Of a stretch of DNA of 64,000 nt, positions 61,870 through 64,000 are shown in pieces. The stretch spans positions 2,046,001 to 2,110,000 of the forward strand of contig CM062384.1 of NCBI GenBank assembly GCA_031310005.1. Reading direction: 5' to 3'. This DNA comes from Dactylellina haptotyla. Its lineage: Eukaryota > Ascomycota > Orbiliomycetes > Orbiliales > Orbiliaceae. The position numbers and the translations under genes were made by a program. Positions within the stretch are counted from its first letter, which is position 1. Each line of letters opens with the position of its first letter. Below the pieces are notes generated by a model. That model worked only from the letters and a program-made list of their open reading frames with translations. It was not told the origin of the DNA and searched no databases.

Positions 61870-64000
61870 TTTGAATAGATTAGGATTATTGATTAGAATG
61901 TAAAAGTTCTAAAAGGAATGTAGATTATGCGAGTAGCGTGAGAGTTCGTGTGCTAAAGAGTGACTGATTTGTTGCAATTGCAAGATAATGAATGTGGTGC
62001 CTGAGGCTTCTTTGCTGAGGAATGCTGATTGAATGATCGACTGTGCTGATGATGATGAGAGAGGAATGTATCGATAGGCACCGGAAAGGCCTCTTTAAAT
62101 ATTCAAGACGGTCTACATGGTCGGCAGTATATTTTACATGTATTGCCTTCGAAGCTTCAGCCGTCCGCTGTTTCTGCGGGCTGAAGGGATAGGATACCGC
62201 TATCCGTGGCGGGTGGAGTCACTCTAGCTTGCCTCCTTGCGCAAAGTCATATTGTTACGGTGCAGGAGTAGACACGATGTTTGTGATAGTAAGCGAAGTA
62301 GACTCCTGCCAATACAGGAGCTCCATGTGATATTACAGGTTTACGGGACAAAATAACACTCCTAGAGGAGCCAGTATGTATCGGTTGCATCTACTGCCCA
62401 GGAAAAGGCGCTCCGGTCGAGTCTCATAGCAGCATAGTCTGGTTAGACGAAGTAAGGGAACGTCAAGTTAGTGTGGTGTGTGTGGCTTTTCGTGTGTTGG
62501 CACCCTATTCAGTGTTGCAGCTGTCTCGAGTTAAGCTACTTGCCTCACTGCTGTTTTCGTTGAACTGCACGCCCCCAAAGCCAATGAACACTCCAAGGCG
62601 CCCCACAGAGGTCGTCTGCTTTAGGCATCGCGCTCGGAGTTTTCGGTTCTTATTTGAATGCAAGGAGTTTAGAAATAAAGGTTTGTAAAAGTTTGCAATT
62701 ACTTCTATACTAATCACAGTTAACAGTTCGTTGTTGGCGCCCCCCTGCGTTGAACGCAGGAGACTTCCCACCACGCCTTCATTCTGTTGCATATCCAGGG
62801 CCAGGTAAATTGCCAACCTCCTACTAATCGTCTCGATGTTTACCTTGGTGGAGAAAACTTCCCTTCTAAGAGATTTAGTATTGAACTGTGCAGGTCGAAA
62901 CACGCTACCGCCTGTTATCACCATGCAGGGTCAGTTCATCTTAAGACAGTTATTTCATTGCGACCTGCGTTGCCAATACCGAATCGGTCGTTAATATTAG
63001 AAGGCAACAGCATCAAAGAATTATCCTCCCTTTACAAAGGTACTGAGCCAAGAAAGGAGGGAGTGATATGAACTCTGCGAATCTGTTCGCGACCTACTTC
63101 CCTAGCTCAACTGGGCTGACAGCCCCACCTGAGACCAGATTTGGACAGTCGATTTATAATACCAAACTCCGGAAACAAAACCTCCAAGGTCAGCCTCCGG
63201 CTTGAAAGACCCTGCTCTCTTTGAGAAAGAAATTTAGTTTTGGAAGTTGAATTATTCGAATCGGACCTCTTCAACTTTCTCAACCATAACTTGTTTTTGT
63301 AGTGGGCGATATAGGGAATTTGACGAGGAAAGCTAGAAGAAAGGAGAGTTGGACCGCCCATTGCGATATAATAGAGAAAAAAAGAAGAGCATTGAAGATA
63401 TCCCCGCTGAAGAATGATTCAAGCTCCAAGAAATGTTGAACTCAAGTTTTTCTGTCCCGAACAGCGCGCCCTCAACCTTAAGTATCCCATTCACTTGTCG
63501 CCACGAACCATCCAAAACCTCCAACAACAGCAATCATCACTCTTGCGTTCTCTTTATTGTTTAAAGGCATTCCTGAAACTCTTCCGGATCCAGCAAGAGA
63601 TCCCCCATCCCCACTCTCAACGTCGTAAACTCGAGGAATTCCTCTCTCAAATCCAAGATTCGTATCCTACATCTCATTGGATCAGAAAGTTTTAAGCTCC
63701 AAAATTTGAAAGAGCCGCTGATGAAGCTGCCGAAATAGGAAGCTAGACACAGCTCAAGGATAGAGCTACTCTTCTAGAGCTGTTGTCATAGGTGCTGCCT
63801 GGATTATACTATAGCTTTATTGGACGTGATAATGAATATCGAAGTTGCGTAGGGAATAGTGGAGCTTCATAGCTAGATTGGTCACATGATATTGAGAGGG
63901 TGTCTTCGAGCTCGATATTACGATGGACGCATGAAGCAAGTTTGTAAACTAGATTAAAAGTTCAGAATAGTGCGTATAAGTCCAATAGCATTGAAAACAG
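61870..64000. other. Right-edge region without recognised gene
   Basis: Promoter of paralogue C, then sequence with open frames (minus 62505-62924, plus 63414-63695) that lack known motifs. A perfect 8-bp hairpin CCTGCGTT-g-AACGCAGG lies near 62745-62761. I cannot support a gene here. Confidence 0.45.

Noticed and set aside
62745-62761. Perfect 8-bp hairpin as a terminator or transposon end
   Set aside because: An isolated short hairpin without target duplication or partner repeat; expected by chance in 64 kb.
62505-62924. 139-codon minus-strand frame near the right edge
   Set aside because: No motif, no splice-supported extension, overlapping plus-strand frames; possibly random or a fully eroded element.

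Overview
The window looks like the nuclear genome of a filamentous ascomycete (Pezizomycotina; I cannot fix the class). The reasons are many short GT-AG introns of roughly 45-110 nt with CTAAC/CTAAT-like branch sites, gene-rich euchromatin with AT-rich spacers full of microsatellites, and typical fungal proteins such as SCH9/SchA, BEM1, exomer ChAPs, HIR3, a class I mannosidase and GPI-anchored or Cys-rich secreted proteins. I saw no rRNA, no convincing tRNA, no CRISPR array and no intact transposon. All exon structures were built by hand from splice signals and reading-frame continuity; where given, the exon sums are exact multiples of three.

Left two thirds (about 1.8-46.2 kb) is conserved housekeeping and signalling. 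In order: nitronate monooxygenase (+), a small membrane protein (-), ArfGAP GLO3 (+), a PHD-finger protein (-), ER t-SNARE UFE1 (+), GH47 mannosidase (+), polarity scaffold BEM1 (-), a decayed cytochrome P450 (-), histone chaperone subunit HIR3 (-), an exomer ChAP (+), mitochondrial Hsp70 SSC1 (+), a WD-type protein with a DLL motif (+), the SAC3/GANP protein THP3 (+) and AGC kinase SCH9 (-). GLO3, UFE1, the mannosidase and the ChAP all belong to the secretory route. I see no operon-like logic, only ordinary fungal gene order with several divergent pairs.

Right third (about 46.2-64 kb) is accessory. It holds a 4 kb gene-free stretch upstream of SCH9, a frameshifted relic of a HeLo (prion-inhibition/propagation) domain gene, a GPI-anchored Cys-rich protein, a secreted type B carboxylesterase, and three same-strand secreted proteins (57.6-61.9 kb). 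Those three share an N-terminal DFxxL/P...G..PLT..Y.G motif and a CC...C...C core, and two of them share one intron position and phase. I consider this a tandem family and the most interesting intact find.

Other notable points are two in-frame, stop-free introns (UFE1, HIR3), a coding exon that is only the ATG (HIR3), an intron inside the catalytic serine codon of the esterase, a P450 pseudogene that has lost both its ExxR arginine and its haem cysteine, and five copies of a GTCTCGCAG-type word within 2.1 kb.
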